Below, piece by piece: positions 1 through 10,854 of a stretch of DNA of 42,019 nucleotides (position 1 is its first letter; each line of letters starts with the position of its first letter). A model generated the notes under the pieces. It was not told where the DNA came from, ran no database searches, and was given only the letters and a program-made list of their open reading frames with translations. Made by a program: the position numbers and the translations under genes. This DNA comes from an uncultured Desulfuromonadales bacterium (GTDB lineage: Bacteria; Desulfobacterota; Desulfuromonadia; Desulfuromonadales; Geopsychrobacteraceae), in the NCBI GenBank assembly GCA_945787335.1, contig CALZHR010000172.1:1-42019 (forward strand), given 5' to 3'.

Positions 1-350
1 CTAGTCAAAGCTTAACATTTAGCCAGGGACCAGCATCATACGTCAGCTAAAAAATGACAATAAAAAAGCATGCGACCACCCCGCTGGATTGGCGCACCTC
101 CGCTACCCTGAGTTTTAATGACAGATTCCTGCAGCTACATGACCGGAATTGTCAGCTTATAGAATAAAGTTTAGCAATCATTAACGTCAAGGCTTTTAAC
201 CGAAGGGCGCTATCTCCCCTGGATTATCTCAATTTTTCAGTAGCATATGCCCTGAAACTCAGATACAATTGGCGGTCACTAATAAAAAACCGGCCAATGA
301 GCACAATATATGTGTTTGAATCAACCAACGACTGATCATTCAGGATCGAA
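1..350. other. AT-rich intergenic region upstream of the lap-like operon
   Basis: No convincing gene is seen on either strand of this AT-rich leader. It must hold the promoter of the secretion operon, but no strong sigma-70 pair stands out. A weak dyad, ATTGGC at 268-273 and GCCAAT at 293-298, could be an operator or a small hairpin. A Shine-Dalgarno AGGA at 342-345 lies six bases before the ATG at 351. I looked for a GEMM-type c-di-GMP riboswitch because of the downstream genes and did not recognise one. Whether a large adhesin gene lies further upstream cannot be told from this window. Confidence 0.5.
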
Positions 351-2591
351 ATGACAGTAAATCATAAATCTCCGCTTCAACAACAAGCCTCCGATTCTCC
401 GGACCAGGCATCGGCGGCATCTCGACTTTCAGCCCAGCCGCAAGCCGTCGACTTCGATCCGCCGCTGCTCAGCTGTCTTTCTCAACTCTTCACCCTGCTC
501 GAAAAACCGGTCTCGATTGAAACCCTCAAGGCCGGACTGCCGCATGACCGTGGCCCGATCAGCCCGACCGCCTGCATCCGCGCGGCGGAACAGGCCGGCC
601 TGTCGGCTAAAATAGTCCACCGCGCCAGAATCGAAAAAATCTCAGGCCTCACCCTCCCCTGCATTCTGCTGCTGGAAGGGCAGAACGCCTGCGTGTTGCA
701 GAAACTCGACGGACCGACCGCCCAGGTCAGCTTCCCCGAGTCAGGCGAAGGGGCAAAAGAACTCGCTGTTGACGCCCTGCAACAGAGCTATACCGGCTAC
801 GCGATTTTTGCCCAGCTGCGAGGCCGGCTTGACCCGCGCGCCAGCGAGCTGCGCCTGCTTAACACAAAAGAATGGTTCTGGGGGACCATTTTCAAATTCT
901 GGCCGATCTACAAACATGTCCTGATCGCCAGCCTGATGGTCAACGTTCTCGCCATCGCCAGCCCGCTGTTTGTCATGAACGTCTACGACCGGGTGGTGCC
1001 CAACAATGCCATCGATACCCTCTGGGTGCTGGCCATCGGGGTTGCTCTGGCCTACCTGTTCGATTTTATCCTGCGCAACCTGCGCGGCTATTTCGTCGAC
1101 GTCGCCGGCCGCAACGCCGACACCATCATCGCCAGCCGGTTGATGCAACAGCTGATGGGGATCCGCCTCGACCAGAAACCGGACTCGACCGGCTCTCTGG
1201 CCAACAATTTGCGCGAATTCGAATCGCTGCGCGAATTTTTCAGCTCGACCACCATGCTGGCAATCGTCGATCTGCCCTTCGTGGCCATCTTCATTGCCAT
1301 AATCGCCTATATCGCCGGCCCGCTGGCGATTGTCCCGGCGGTTGCCGTACCGATCGTCATCCTGGTCGGGCTGGCCATTCAGATTCCCTTTCAACGGGTC
1401 GTCGAAGCCAGCTACAAGGAGGCAACGCAAAAAAACGCCCTGCTGGTCGAGATCATCAGTGGTCTGGAAGCGATCAAGACCTCGCTGGCCGACGGGCAGC
1501 TGCAGAAGCGCTGGGAGCAGGTGGTCGGCATGAGCGCCCGCTCCTCCTCCCGCGCCCGCGCCCTGGCGACTTTCTCAATCTCTTTTTCCCAGTGGGCGGC
1601 GCAGATGGTCACGGTCGGCGTGATCGTCTGGGGGGTCTACCTGATCGGCGCTGGCGAGTTGACCATGGGCGGGCTGATCGCCTGCAGTATTCTGATCGGC
1701 CGGGCGATGTCACCATTGGGTGCCATTGCCGCCATGCTCACCCGCCTGCAGCAGTCGCGCATGGCGCTGAAATCCCTTGACCTGCTGATGAAACTCCCCG
1801 GTGAGCGCGATCCGAATCAGGATTACATGCGGCACGACAACCTGCCGAACAGTATCCAATTCGAAGATGTCAGTTTTCAATATCCAGCCGCGGAAAAACT
1901 CTCGCTGCACAATATCAATCTGCAGATTTCCGCCGGCGAAAAAGTCGGCGTCATCGGCCGGGTCGGCAGCGGCAAGAGCACCCTCAGCCGGCTGATCGTC
2001 GGTCTCTACGAACCCCAGCAGGGCAAGGTCAAGGTCGGTGAAGTCGATATCCGCCAGCTCGACATTGCCGACCTGCGGCGCAAAATCGGCTATGTCGCCC
2101 AGGACGGCTTCCTGTTTTACGGCAGCGTGCGCGACAACATCGCCCTCGGGCAGCCTTTTGCCGACGACCGTTCGGTGCTCCGCGCGGCAACCACGGCCGG
2201 GGCGATGGAATTTATCCGCACCCATCCGGCCGGTTTCGGCCTGCAGGTCGGAGAGCGGGGGCAGAACCTTTCCGGCGGCCAGCGGCAGTCGGTGGCGATT
2301 GCCCGCACCCTGCTGCAGAACCCCGACATCCTGGTGTTCGACGAGCCGACCAACTCGATGGACAACGCCACCGAAGCGGCCTTCCGCCAGCGGCTGGTGG
2401 ATGAATGCCGGGACAAGACGCTGATCCTGATCACCCACCGCCACAGCATGCTCGACCTGGTCGATCGCCTGATCGTCCTCGACAATGGCCGGGTGGTCGC
2501 CGACGGCCCTAAAGAGCAGGTTCTGGGCGCGCTGAAAAACCAGCAGATCAAGGGGCACCAGCCACAGCCGGCAAAGGATGATAGCGCATGA
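351..2591 (+). CDS. lapB: Type I secretion ABC transporter, LapB-like
   Basis: Inner-membrane ABC exporter that would energise one-step secretion of a large adhesin with the downstream HlyD protein and a TolC-type outer membrane partner. The 746 residues match the LapB/LssB family. They comprise an N-terminal C39-like domain without the active DCGxxC motif (about 35-160), a six-helix membrane domain (about 185-460) and a nucleotide-binding domain. The latter has Walker A G536-T544 with K542, signature LSGGQ 640-644, Walker B ending D664-E665 and switch His 696, so it should hydrolyse ATP. The lost peptidase motif argues against a bacteriocin-processing exporter and for an RTX/adhesin exporter. 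Its stop overlaps the next start by four bases (ATGA), which implies translational coupling. The cargo is not encoded in the window. Confidence 0.9.
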   Translation: MTVNHKSPLQQQASDSPDQASAASRLSAQPQAVDFDPPLLSCLSQLFTLLEKPVSIETLKAGLPHDRGPISPTACIRAAEQAGLSAKIVHRARIEKISGLTLPCILLLEGQNACVLQKLDGPTAQVSFPESGEGAKELAVDALQQSYTGYAIFAQLRGRLDPRASELRLLNTKEWFWGTIFKFWPIYKHVLIASLMVNVLAIASPLFVMNVYDRVVPNNAIDTLWVLAIGVALAYLFDFILRNLRGYFVDVAGRNADTIIASRLMQQLMGIRLDQKPDSTGSLANNLREFESLREFFSSTTMLAIVDLPFVAIFIAIIAYIAGPLAIVPAVAVPIVILVGLAIQIPFQRVVEASYKEATQKNALLVEIISGLEAIKTSLADGQLQKRWEQVVGMSARSSSRARALATFSISFSQWAAQMVTVGVIVWGVYLIGAGELTMGGLIACSILIGRAMSPLGAIAAMLTRLQQSRMALKSLDLLMKLPGERDPNQDYMRHDNLPNSIQFEDVSFQYPAAEKLSLHNINLQISAGEKVGVIGRVGSGKSTLSRLIVGLYEPQQGKVKVGEVDIRQLDIADLRRKIGYVAQDGFLFYGSVRDNIALGQPFADDRSVLRAATTAGAMEFIRTHPAGFGLQVGERGQNLSGGQRQSVAIARTLLQNPDILVFDEPTNSMDNATEAAFRQRLVDECRDKTLILITHRHSMLDLVDRLIVLDNGRVVADGPKEQVLGALKNQQIKGHQPQPAKDDSA

Positions 2592-3964
2592 AACGTCTGC
2601 TGCAGAGCCTCTTCGGCTGGCTGCTCCCCTCCGCACCGGCCAGTCAACCCGGGGTTGACGATGACGACATCCACTTCATGAGCGCCGCCGACGCCGCCAT
2701 CTACCGCACCGGTCACCGCTTTGCCTACCTGCTTTCGCTGGCCACCTGCCTGCTGATCGTCAGCTTTATCCTCTGGGCCAGCCAGGCGGTCATCGACGAA
2801 GTCACCCGCGGCATCGGGCAGGTGATCCCCTCGCAGCGCGTGCAGGTGATCCAGAACCTGGAAGGGGGGATTCTCGAAGAGGTGCTGGTCCAGGAGAACC
2901 AGATCGTCAATAAACACGATGTCCTGGTACGGATCAACAACACCGCGGCCGCCAGCCAGTATCGCGATACCTACAGTCAGGCGCTGGAACAGGAGGCGGC
3001 GATCGCGCGGCTGACCGCGGAAACCACCGATCAGAAGCTGGCCTTTCCCGACAGCCTGAAAGAGAGCCCGCTGATCGTCCAGGCGCAGAAAGATATCTTC
3101 CGGGCGCGGCAGCAGCAGCTGCGCTCGGAGCTGAATATCATTCAGTCGCAGTACGACCAGCGCCGACAGGAGATCGCCGAAATGGAGGGGCGCCGCAAGC
3201 AGCTGGAGCAGAGCCTGGTGCTGGCCCAGAAACAGCTGAACATTGCCAAGCCGCTGCGTGATCAGGGGCTCTACCCCGAGGTCGACTACTTGAAGCTGGA
3301 ACGGGATGTCGTCACCCTGCAAGGGGATATCGACGCCCTTAAGCTCGGCATCCCCCGCGTCCGCCAGGCGGTAGAAGAAACCAGGCGCCGCAGCAACCAG
3401 CGCAAAGCGGAATTCCGCTCGGCCGCCCTGGACGAGTTGAACCGGCGCCGCATCGAGCTCAAGTCGCTGCGCGAGGCGATCGCTGCCGGTCAGGACCGGG
3501 TCACCCGGACCGATGTCCGCTCGCCGGTGCGGGGAACGGTCAAGCAGCTCAACATCAACACCATCGGCGGCGTTATCCAGCCGGGGCAGGCGATTCTTGA
3601 AATCGTCCCGCTGGACGACACCCTGCTGATCGAAGCGCGTATCCGCCCGGCCGATATCGCTTTTTTGCATCCCGGGCAGGCGGCGATGATCAAAATCACC
3701 GCTTATGATTTCTCTATCTACGGCGGGCTAGAAGGGGTCGTCGAGCAGATCAGCGCCGACACCATCCTGGATGAAAAGGGCGAGAGCTACTACAAGGTCA
3801 AGCTGCGCACCAAAGCCAACAGCATCGGCTACCGAGGGGCCGATCTGCCGATCATTCCCGGCATGATGGCCAGCGTCGACATTCTGACCGGCAAGAAAAC
3901 GGTTCTCGATTATTTGCTGAAACCGATCCTCAGAGCGAAGCAGAACGCCTTGCGGGAGCGTTGA
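2588..3964 (+). CDS. lapC: Type I secretion membrane-fusion adaptor, LapC/HlyD-like
   Basis: Periplasmic adaptor that bridges the ABC exporter to an outer membrane channel. It has 458 residues: a short cytoplasmic N-terminus, one membrane anchor at about 47-68, a biotinyl-lipoyl half followed by a long glutamine- and arginine-rich coiled-coil hairpin (about 120-300), then the second lipoyl half and a beta-barrel domain (RSPVRGTVKQL onward). Length and order are normal for the HlyD/LapC family of type I secretion. It starts inside the lapB stop codon and its TGA overlaps the next ATG by one base, so it lies in the middle of a coupled operon. The outer membrane TolC/LapE-like component is not in this operon. 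Confidence 0.9.
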   Translation: MKRLLQSLFGWLLPSAPASQPGVDDDDIHFMSAADAAIYRTGHRFAYLLSLATCLLIVSFILWASQAVIDEVTRGIGQVIPSQRVQVIQNLEGGILEEVLVQENQIVNKHDVLVRINNTAAASQYRDTYSQALEQEAAIARLTAETTDQKLAFPDSLKESPLIVQAQKDIFRARQQQLRSELNIIQSQYDQRRQEIAEMEGRRKQLEQSLVLAQKQLNIAKPLRDQGLYPEVDYLKLERDVVTLQGDIDALKLGIPRVRQAVEETRRRSNQRKAEFRSAALDELNRRRIELKSLREAIAAGQDRVTRTDVRSPVRGTVKQLNINTIGGVIQPGQAILEIVPLDDTLLIEARIRPADIAFLHPGQAAMIKITAYDFSIYGGLEGVVEQISADTILDEKGESYYKVKLRTKANSIGYRGADLPIIPGMMASVDILTGKKTVLDYLLKPILRAKQNALRER

Positions 3965-4683
3965 TGGCCGATCCGCGACGCCATGTTCGACGCCTCATCC
4001 CGCTCTGGGCGGCAGCGGCGCTGCTGTTCCTGCTGCCCGCAGCAGGGCTGACAGCGGAATCGTTTTCACCGGTGCTGGCGGCGCAGAAAAAACTGTCGCT
4101 GTTCGGCAGCGTCGAGTTCCCCGGCTCGTTGCGGGCGCTGAAAAAATGGACCGGCATCATCGCCAAGGCCAGAGCCCAGACCGATAAACTGGCAACCTGC
4201 GACGATCAACAGGCCAGCTGCAAGGCGATCGCTCGCAGCTGGCAGCAGATGCTGGGTCAGGCCCGCACGCTCAAAGGACCGGAGCAGCTCAACTGGGTTA
4301 ACAGGTTCTTTAATCGCTGGCCCTATCGTCTTGATATGGAGATCTACGGCGTTTCCGATTACTGGGCGACTCCGGAAGAGTTCATGCGTTACTCAGGGGA
4401 TTGCGAAGATTACAGCATCGCCAAGTACTTTGCCTTGCGCCAGCTCGGCTACCCGCTGGAGCAGCTGCGCATCGTCGTGTTGCACGACAGCATCCGGAAT
4501 ATCGGGCACGCGGTGCTGGCGGTCTATCGCGAGGATGACGCCTATATTCTGGATAATATGTCGAATCAGGTGCTCTCCCACCGTCGTTACCAGCACTATT
4601 CACCATATTATTCACTCAACGAAAATAACCGCTGGGCGCATGGCCAATTGCCGCGCTCGGCGCAAACAATGACGCAGCCGTAA
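3964..4683 (+). CDS. lapG: LapG-type periplasmic transglutaminase-like cysteine protease
   Basis: Predicted bacterial transglutaminase-like cysteine proteinase (BTLCP, DUF920), the family of LapG, which cuts the N-terminal retention module of a surface adhesin and releases it. The 239-residue protein starts with a signal peptide (about 1-30). It keeps the full triad: C147 in SGDCEDYS, H182 in NIGHAVLAV and D197 in ILDNMSN. The acidic residues around the catalytic Cys, which bind calcium in LapG, are also present. A TTG at 3961 is possible, but the ATG at 3964 overlaps the lapC stop (TGATG) and is the likelier start. In Pseudomonas, LapG is held inactive by LapD at high c-di-GMP; here the adjacent gene encodes a different type of membrane receptor. 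Confidence 0.9.
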   Translation: MADPRRHVRRLIPLWAAAALLFLLPAAGLTAESFSPVLAAQKKLSLFGSVEFPGSLRALKKWTGIIAKARAQTDKLATCDDQQASCKAIARSWQQMLGQARTLKGPEQLNWVNRFFNRWPYRLDMEIYGVSDYWATPEEFMRYSGDCEDYSIAKYFALRQLGYPLEQLRIVVLHDSIRNIGHAVLAVYREDDAYILDNMSNQVLSHRRYQHYSPYYSLNENNRWAHGQLPRSAQTMTQP

Positions 4684-4696
4684 AAGGGGCATTTTC

Positions 4697-6793
4697 ATGC
4701 AGGGACAATCTCGTTCATCCCAGATCTTTGCCGAGCAGTCGCAGCTGACGAACTCCACGCACAGTCAGGCCCGTCGAGGGGTGCTGATCGGCCTGGCATT
4801 TCTGCTCATCGCCGCGCTCTGCGCCGGCTCCTTGGTGCAGTGGAGCCTGCGGCAGAAAGCGGCGGAACTCCACCAGGGGCTGAAGCAGCGGCTCGAGCTG
4901 CAGGCCAGCGGCCGCAGCGAAGTCATCTCGACCTGGCTCTCGGGTCAGGCGACCCAGGCCGACCGCGTCGTTCAATCAGAGCTGTTCCGCCTCTATGCCA
5001 GTGAAGTTGATCTGATCGAAGCCGATCTTTCGCTGCTGCTGACCGCAGCCATTACTCCGGAGGCGCTGCAATCCAAACCCGAACTGCAACAGCTGGCGGC
5101 GCAGCTGCCGATGATGCAGAGTCTGCTGCAGGAGTTTACCCGTTATGCCGGCTTCCTCTCAGGACGCATTATCAACCGCTCCGGGCAATCGTTTATTGCC
5201 ACTGACGCCAACACCTCGGCACTCGACAAGCCTCAACTGCAGCTGGTCCAGCAGGCCCTGCAGGAGAACCGGGTGCAGTATTCCCCCGTCAGATCGAGCG
5301 GCAATGGCCTGATCATGCAGATCTACCTGCCGATTCTGCCACCCTTGGCGGAGGCGGAAAAGGCGCAGCCGGTCGCCGTCCTGCAGCTCAGCAAGCTGGT
5401 GTCCGGAAAGATCAACGAACTGCTGGCCGCCTCGCCACTGTCGGGCAAGGGGGAGAGAATCCGCCTGCTGCAGAAATCAGCCATCGGCCTCGAGGAGCTC
5501 ACCCCCTGGCTACCGGGGGAACTGACCCGGGTCAGTCGGCAATTATCGCTCGACGATCAGCAGCCGCTCCCCTATGCGGAACGGCAGGAACTGACCGGCC
5601 AGAAGGCGGTCTTTTCCATCGGCATCAAGGTTCCGGAACTGAACTGGTGGGTGCTGGTGGAAGCGGATAAAAATTTCGCCCTGGCATCGCTCAAGAGCTC
5701 GCGCCGGGTCGCGATCAGCCTCGCCAGCCTTGTCGTGCTGCTGCTGGGCATCTCCCTGGGCGCCTTCTGGTGGCGGCTGGTCGGCATGCAAAACCGCAAG
5801 CAGGCTGATCGCTTCCGCGCCCTGGCAGAGGAAATCGAAGCGCAGCGCAAACTGCTGGATGGTATCAACAGCAACTTGACCGAGTATATCGGCCTCAAAG
5901 ATAACCGTGGCTTTTACCAGTACGTCAACCCGGCCTTCGCCAGAGCGATCGGCCGTAAGCCCGAGGAGATCATCGGGCTGGATGACGTCGCCCTGTTCGG
6001 CTACGACACCGCCAAGAGACTGGAACACTCCGACGAGATGGTGATCGAAAAGCACCGGCCGGTGTCGATCCGCGAGCAGATCTACCTGCAGTCCCGGCTG
6101 CATCACCTGCAGATTTCCAAGGTGCCGTTCAAAGACCAGCAAGACAAGCTCAACGGCATCATCTCCCTTTACCGTGACATCACCGACCTGGTCGAGGAGC
6201 AGGAGCGCAACCAGCGAGTGGTGCGCCAGTCGATCGAAGCGCTGGCAAAAACCATCGAACTGAAGGACCCCTACCTGGCCGGACACTCGCGGCTGATGAG
6301 CGCTTTTTCCAGTCTGCTGGCCAAAGAGCTCGATGCGCCGCAGGAGGTTGTCGCCACGGTTGAAACCGCCGCCTACCTGTCGCAGATCGGCAAAACCTTT
6401 GTTGATCCGCACCTGCTCAACAAGCCGACCGCGCTGAGCCCTGAGGAGAAGCAGCAGATCGAGCAGCATGTCGAGCACGCCGCAAATGTGCTGCGGGAGA
6501 TCGACTTCGAGCTGCCGATCTTCAACGCCGTCTACCAGATGAACGAACATTCCGACGGCAGCGGCTACCCGCAAGGTCTCAAAGGGGAACAGATCGAGCT
6601 GTCGGCGCGCATCCTCGCGGTCACCAACAGCTTCTGCGCCATGGTCAAGCCGCGCGCTTATCGTCCGGCTCGGCGGATCGAGGAGACGTTCAGGATTTTC
6701 GCCGAAACCAGCAATCGCTACGACGAGCAGGTGCTCAAGGCTCTCGAAACCGTCGCCCGCTCGCACGAAGGGGAGAAGCTGCTCAACCAGTAA
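4697..6793 (+). CDS. Membrane PAS protein with degenerate HD-GYP domain, probable LapD substitute
   Basis: Has 698 residues. A helix at about 29-48 and a second at about 338-358 bracket a large periplasmic domain (about 50-335, Cache-like). A PAS domain (about 385-500) and an HD-GYP domain (about 505-690) follow. The HD-GYP fold is clear (GHS near 535, DGSGYP 620-625, then RILAV), but the active site is broken. The HD pair is S562-Q563 in YLSQIGK, the HH before the GYP loop is M615-N616, and the late metal-binding Asp positions read N644 and C647 in VTNSFCAM. It should therefore not cleave c-di-GMP. It follows lapG by 13 bases with AGGGG at 4685-4689 as ribosome site. By position and topology it is a candidate inside-out receptor that binds c-di-GMP and sequesters LapG, the job done elsewhere by LapD. 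Ligand and partner are inference. Confidence 0.8.
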   Translation: MQGQSRSSQIFAEQSQLTNSTHSQARRGVLIGLAFLLIAALCAGSLVQWSLRQKAAELHQGLKQRLELQASGRSEVISTWLSGQATQADRVVQSELFRLYASEVDLIEADLSLLLTAAITPEALQSKPELQQLAAQLPMMQSLLQEFTRYAGFLSGRIINRSGQSFIATDANTSALDKPQLQLVQQALQENRVQYSPVRSSGNGLIMQIYLPILPPLAEAEKAQPVAVLQLSKLVSGKINELLAASPLSGKGERIRLLQKSAIGLEELTPWLPGELTRVSRQLSLDDQQPLPYAERQELTGQKAVFSIGIKVPELNWWVLVEADKNFALASLKSSRRVAISLASLVVLLLGISLGAFWWRLVGMQNRKQADRFRALAEEIEAQRKLLDGINSNLTEYIGLKDNRGFYQYVNPAFARAIGRKPEEIIGLDDVALFGYDTAKRLEHSDEMVIEKHRPVSIREQIYLQSRLHHLQISKVPFKDQQDKLNGIISLYRDITDLVEEQERNQRVVRQSIEALAKTIELKDPYLAGHSRLMSAFSSLLAKELDAPQEVVATVETAAYLSQIGKTFVDPHLLNKPTALSPEEKQQIEQHVEHAANVLREIDFELPIFNAVYQMNEHSDGSGYPQGLKGEQIELSARILAVTNSFCAMVKPRAYRPARRIEETFRIFAETSNRYDEQVLKALETVARSHEGEKLLNQ

Positions 6794-6810
6794 TCTCCCT
6801 GCCGAACGTC

Positions 6811-6853
6811 AAGAGCCGGATATCCATAACGGATATCCGGCTCTTGAGTTTTT
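6811..6853 (+). terminator. Rho-independent terminator of the lap-like operon
   Basis: A perfect 15-bp inverted repeat, AAGAGCCGGATATCC (6811-6825) and GGATATCCGGCTCTT (6831-6845), has a five-base loop. It is followed by GAGTTTTT. It lies 17 bases after the HD-GYP stop codon and would end the four-gene operon. It also faces the end of the rubrerythrin gene, so it may act in both directions, although the T-run is only on the + side. Confidence 0.85.
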
Positions 6854-6875
6854 CACTTTGTTTCAGCTCTGCGCC

Positions 6876-7385
6876 CTAAGCAACCTTATTGAAGGCGACA
6901 GCCCCGGCGCCGCAGACCGAACAGGGGCCTTCCGGTGCACCTTCGAGGGTGTTGCCGCAGACCTTGCAGACATAGTAATCGACCAGCTCGTTGCTGCCGA
7001 GATTATCAAGCGCCTTCTGATAGAGGTCGGCGTGGACCTTCTCCACCTCGTTGGCGAACTTGAAGCTGCGCAGCGCATCCGCCAGCCCTTCCCCTTCGGC
7101 TTCATCGATCATCTGCGGATACATGTTCATAAACTCGTGGGTTTCCCCGCCGATCGCCATTTTCAGGTTTTCTGTGGTGTCGTTGATCCCTCCCAGCGCC
7201 CGCAGGTGGGCATGCGCATGCACGGTCTCCGCAGCGGCAGCGGCACGGAACAGCTTGGCCACCTGGGCCATCCCTTCCTGATCGGCCTTGGCGGCAAACG
7301 CCAGGTAGGTGCGGTTGGCCTGGGATTCCCCGGCAAAAGCTTCCTGCAGATTCTTTTCGGTTTTGGTTCCTGCGACATCAGACAT
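6876..7385 (-). CDS. rbr: Rubrerythrin
   Basis: Cytoplasmic non-heme iron peroxidase that reduces hydrogen peroxide with electrons from rubredoxin or NADH-linked donors; typical of anaerobes. The 169 residues contain the ferritin-like diiron bundle with its Glu and ExxH-type ligands (ESQANRTY, AETVHAHAH, NEVEKVHADLY). A C-terminal rubredoxin-like knuckle pairs C140/C143 with C155/C158. The length is slightly below the classical 190 residues but complete. The start at 7385 has AGGAGGAT a few bases upstream on the minus strand. It is monocistronic: terminator-like sequence lies beyond its end and 94 bases separate it from aat. Together with the Ni-SOD further on it gives a superoxide-then-peroxide detoxification pair. 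Confidence 0.95.
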   Translation of the reverse strand: MSDVAGTKTEKNLQEAFAGESQANRTYLAFAAKADQEGMAQVAKLFRAAAAAETVHAHAHLRALGGINDTTENLKMAIGGETHEFMNMYPQMIDEAEGEGLADALRSFKFANEVEKVHADLYQKALDNLGSNELVDYYVCKVCGNTLEGAPEGPCSVCGAGAVAFNKVA

Positions 7386-7479
7386 AGTTCATCCTCCTGA
7401 ATCATTAGAGTTCTGAGTGGTGATGGATTTGAATTTAGGGCAACGGGGTTATTTTAACCATTGCGGCGGGCATGTCAAA

Positions 7480-8184
7480 TCAGCCGACCAGCTCGCGGCT
7501 GGCAAAGCGGCTGACCATGGGTCCGTAGGGCGGCACCTCGGCGCTGCGCAGATGTTCGAGAAAATCGCGGCGCGAGATTTCTTCCGCACCCATGCTGAGC
7601 AGGTGATCAGTGGTCTGCTGACAGTCGAGCAGCTCGAACCCGAGCATTTCCAAATGCTGAACCAGGTGAACGAGGGCGACTTTCGAGGCGTTGGTCCGGC
7701 GGCTGAACATCGACTCGCCGAAAAAACAGCGGCCCAGGCAGACGCCGTAGATTCCGCCGACCAGCTGATCCCCCTCCCAGCACTCGACCGAGTGAGCAAA
7801 GCCGAGCCGGTGCAGCTCGAGATAGGCCTGTTGCATCTCCTGGGTGATCCAGGTGCCGCTGCCGTCGCTGGCAGAACGGGTTCGCCGGCACCAATAAACC
7901 ACGCCGCCGAAGTGCTCGTCGAAGGAAATCCGAAAAGGCGATCGGCGCAGCGACTTTTTCAGCGAACGGGAAATATGCAGCTGGGAGGGGAATAAAACAC
8001 AGCGCGGATCGGGCGACCACCAGAGGATCTGCTCCCCCGGGTTGTACCAGGGGAAGATGCCGAGGCTGTAGGCGAGCAGCAAACGCTCGGGGGAGAGATC
8101 GCCGCCGACCGCCAGCAGGCCGAAATCCTCGGCCGCCTCGACCGGCGGAAACCAGAGCTCCTCGTCGAGTTGATAACAGGGCAT
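7480..8184 (-). CDS. aat: Leucyl/phenylalanyl-tRNA--protein transferase
   Basis: Transfers Leu or Phe from aminoacyl-tRNA to the N-terminal Arg or Lys of a protein, making a primary N-degron for ClpS/ClpAP. The 234 residues match the Aat family over the full length, with the hallmark blocks FPPVEAA, LLAVGGDLSPERLL, YSLGIFPWY, WWSPDPRCVL and the GNAT-like core around GGIYGVCLGRCFFGESMFS. It starts nine bases after clpA ends, so the adaptor, unfoldase and tagging enzyme form one operon. The start ATG at 8184 fits the family N-terminus. Confidence 0.95.
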   Translation of the reverse strand: MPCYQLDEELWFPPVEAAEDFGLLAVGGDLSPERLLLAYSLGIFPWYNPGEQILWWSPDPRCVLFPSQLHISRSLKKSLRRSPFRISFDEHFGGVVYWCRRTRSASDGSGTWITQEMQQAYLELHRLGFAHSVECWEGDQLVGGIYGVCLGRCFFGESMFSRRTNASKVALVHLVQHLEMLGFELLDCQQTTDHLLSMGAEEISRRDFLEHLRSAEVPPYGPMVSRFASRELVG

Positions 8185-8193
8185 CGCGGCCGT

Positions 8194-10440
<2,247 letters not shown>

Positions 10441-10455
10441 CTCAGCCACCGTTCC

Positions 10456-10767
10456 TTACGCCTCCTCCAGGGAACAACGCAGTGGAAAGCCGCATTTCCG
10501 AGCCCGCAGTCGTACCTGGTCGGCCTTGGTTTCGGCAATTGCAAAAGGGAAGGTCCCACAGTGGCCAACCCCCTGGAAATGAATGGTCAACATAATCTTT
10601 TCGGCCTCGGTGGCCGACTTGTGGAAAATCTCCCGCAGCACCTCGATGACAAATTCCATCGTGGTATAATCATCGTTATGCATCAGCACCTTGAAGAGCG
10701 GCGGAGTACTGACCTTCTCTTCGGTCCTGCTGAGCGCTTTGGTTTTGTTCCCCGTATCGCTGGCCAT
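10456..10767 (-). CDS. clpS: ClpS adaptor for N-degron substrates
   Basis: Small cytoplasmic adaptor that binds N-terminal Leu, Phe, Tyr or Trp residues and delivers the protein to ClpA. The 103 residues have a flexible N-terminal arm (about 1-24) followed by the ClpS core. HNDDYTTMEFV carries the paired Asp of the pocket and IHFQGVGHCG carries the conserved His. The C-terminus CSLEEA is typical. It is the first gene of clpS-clpA-aat. The ribosome site is weak (AGGG about 13 bases before the ATG). The 87-base gap to the divergent gene at 10855 must hold its promoter. Confidence 0.95.
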   Translation of the reverse strand: MASDTGNKTKALSRTEEKVSTPPLFKVLMHNDDYTTMEFVIEVLREIFHKSATEAEKIMLTIHFQGVGHCGTFPFAIAETKADQVRLRARKCGFPLRCSLEEA

Positions 10768-10854
10768 GTTTCTATTCTACCCTAACAGCTGAAGATTTTT
10801 TTCCGCTCATCCTAGCATAAATGGATGACCTTCGATAGCCCGTCAGGATCAGAT

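Noticed and set aside
1-350. c-di-GMP (GEMM) riboswitch upstream of the lap-like operon
   Set aside because: No recognisable GEMM core or tetraloop-receptor pattern was seen.
351-2591. Bacteriocin-processing exporter because of the C39-like domain
   Set aside because: The DCGxxC active motif is absent and the neighbours are HlyD- and LapG-like, so a LapB-type adhesin exporter fits better.
4697-6793. Active HD-GYP phosphodiesterase
   Set aside because: The HD pair, the HH pair and the late metal-binding Asp residues are all replaced.
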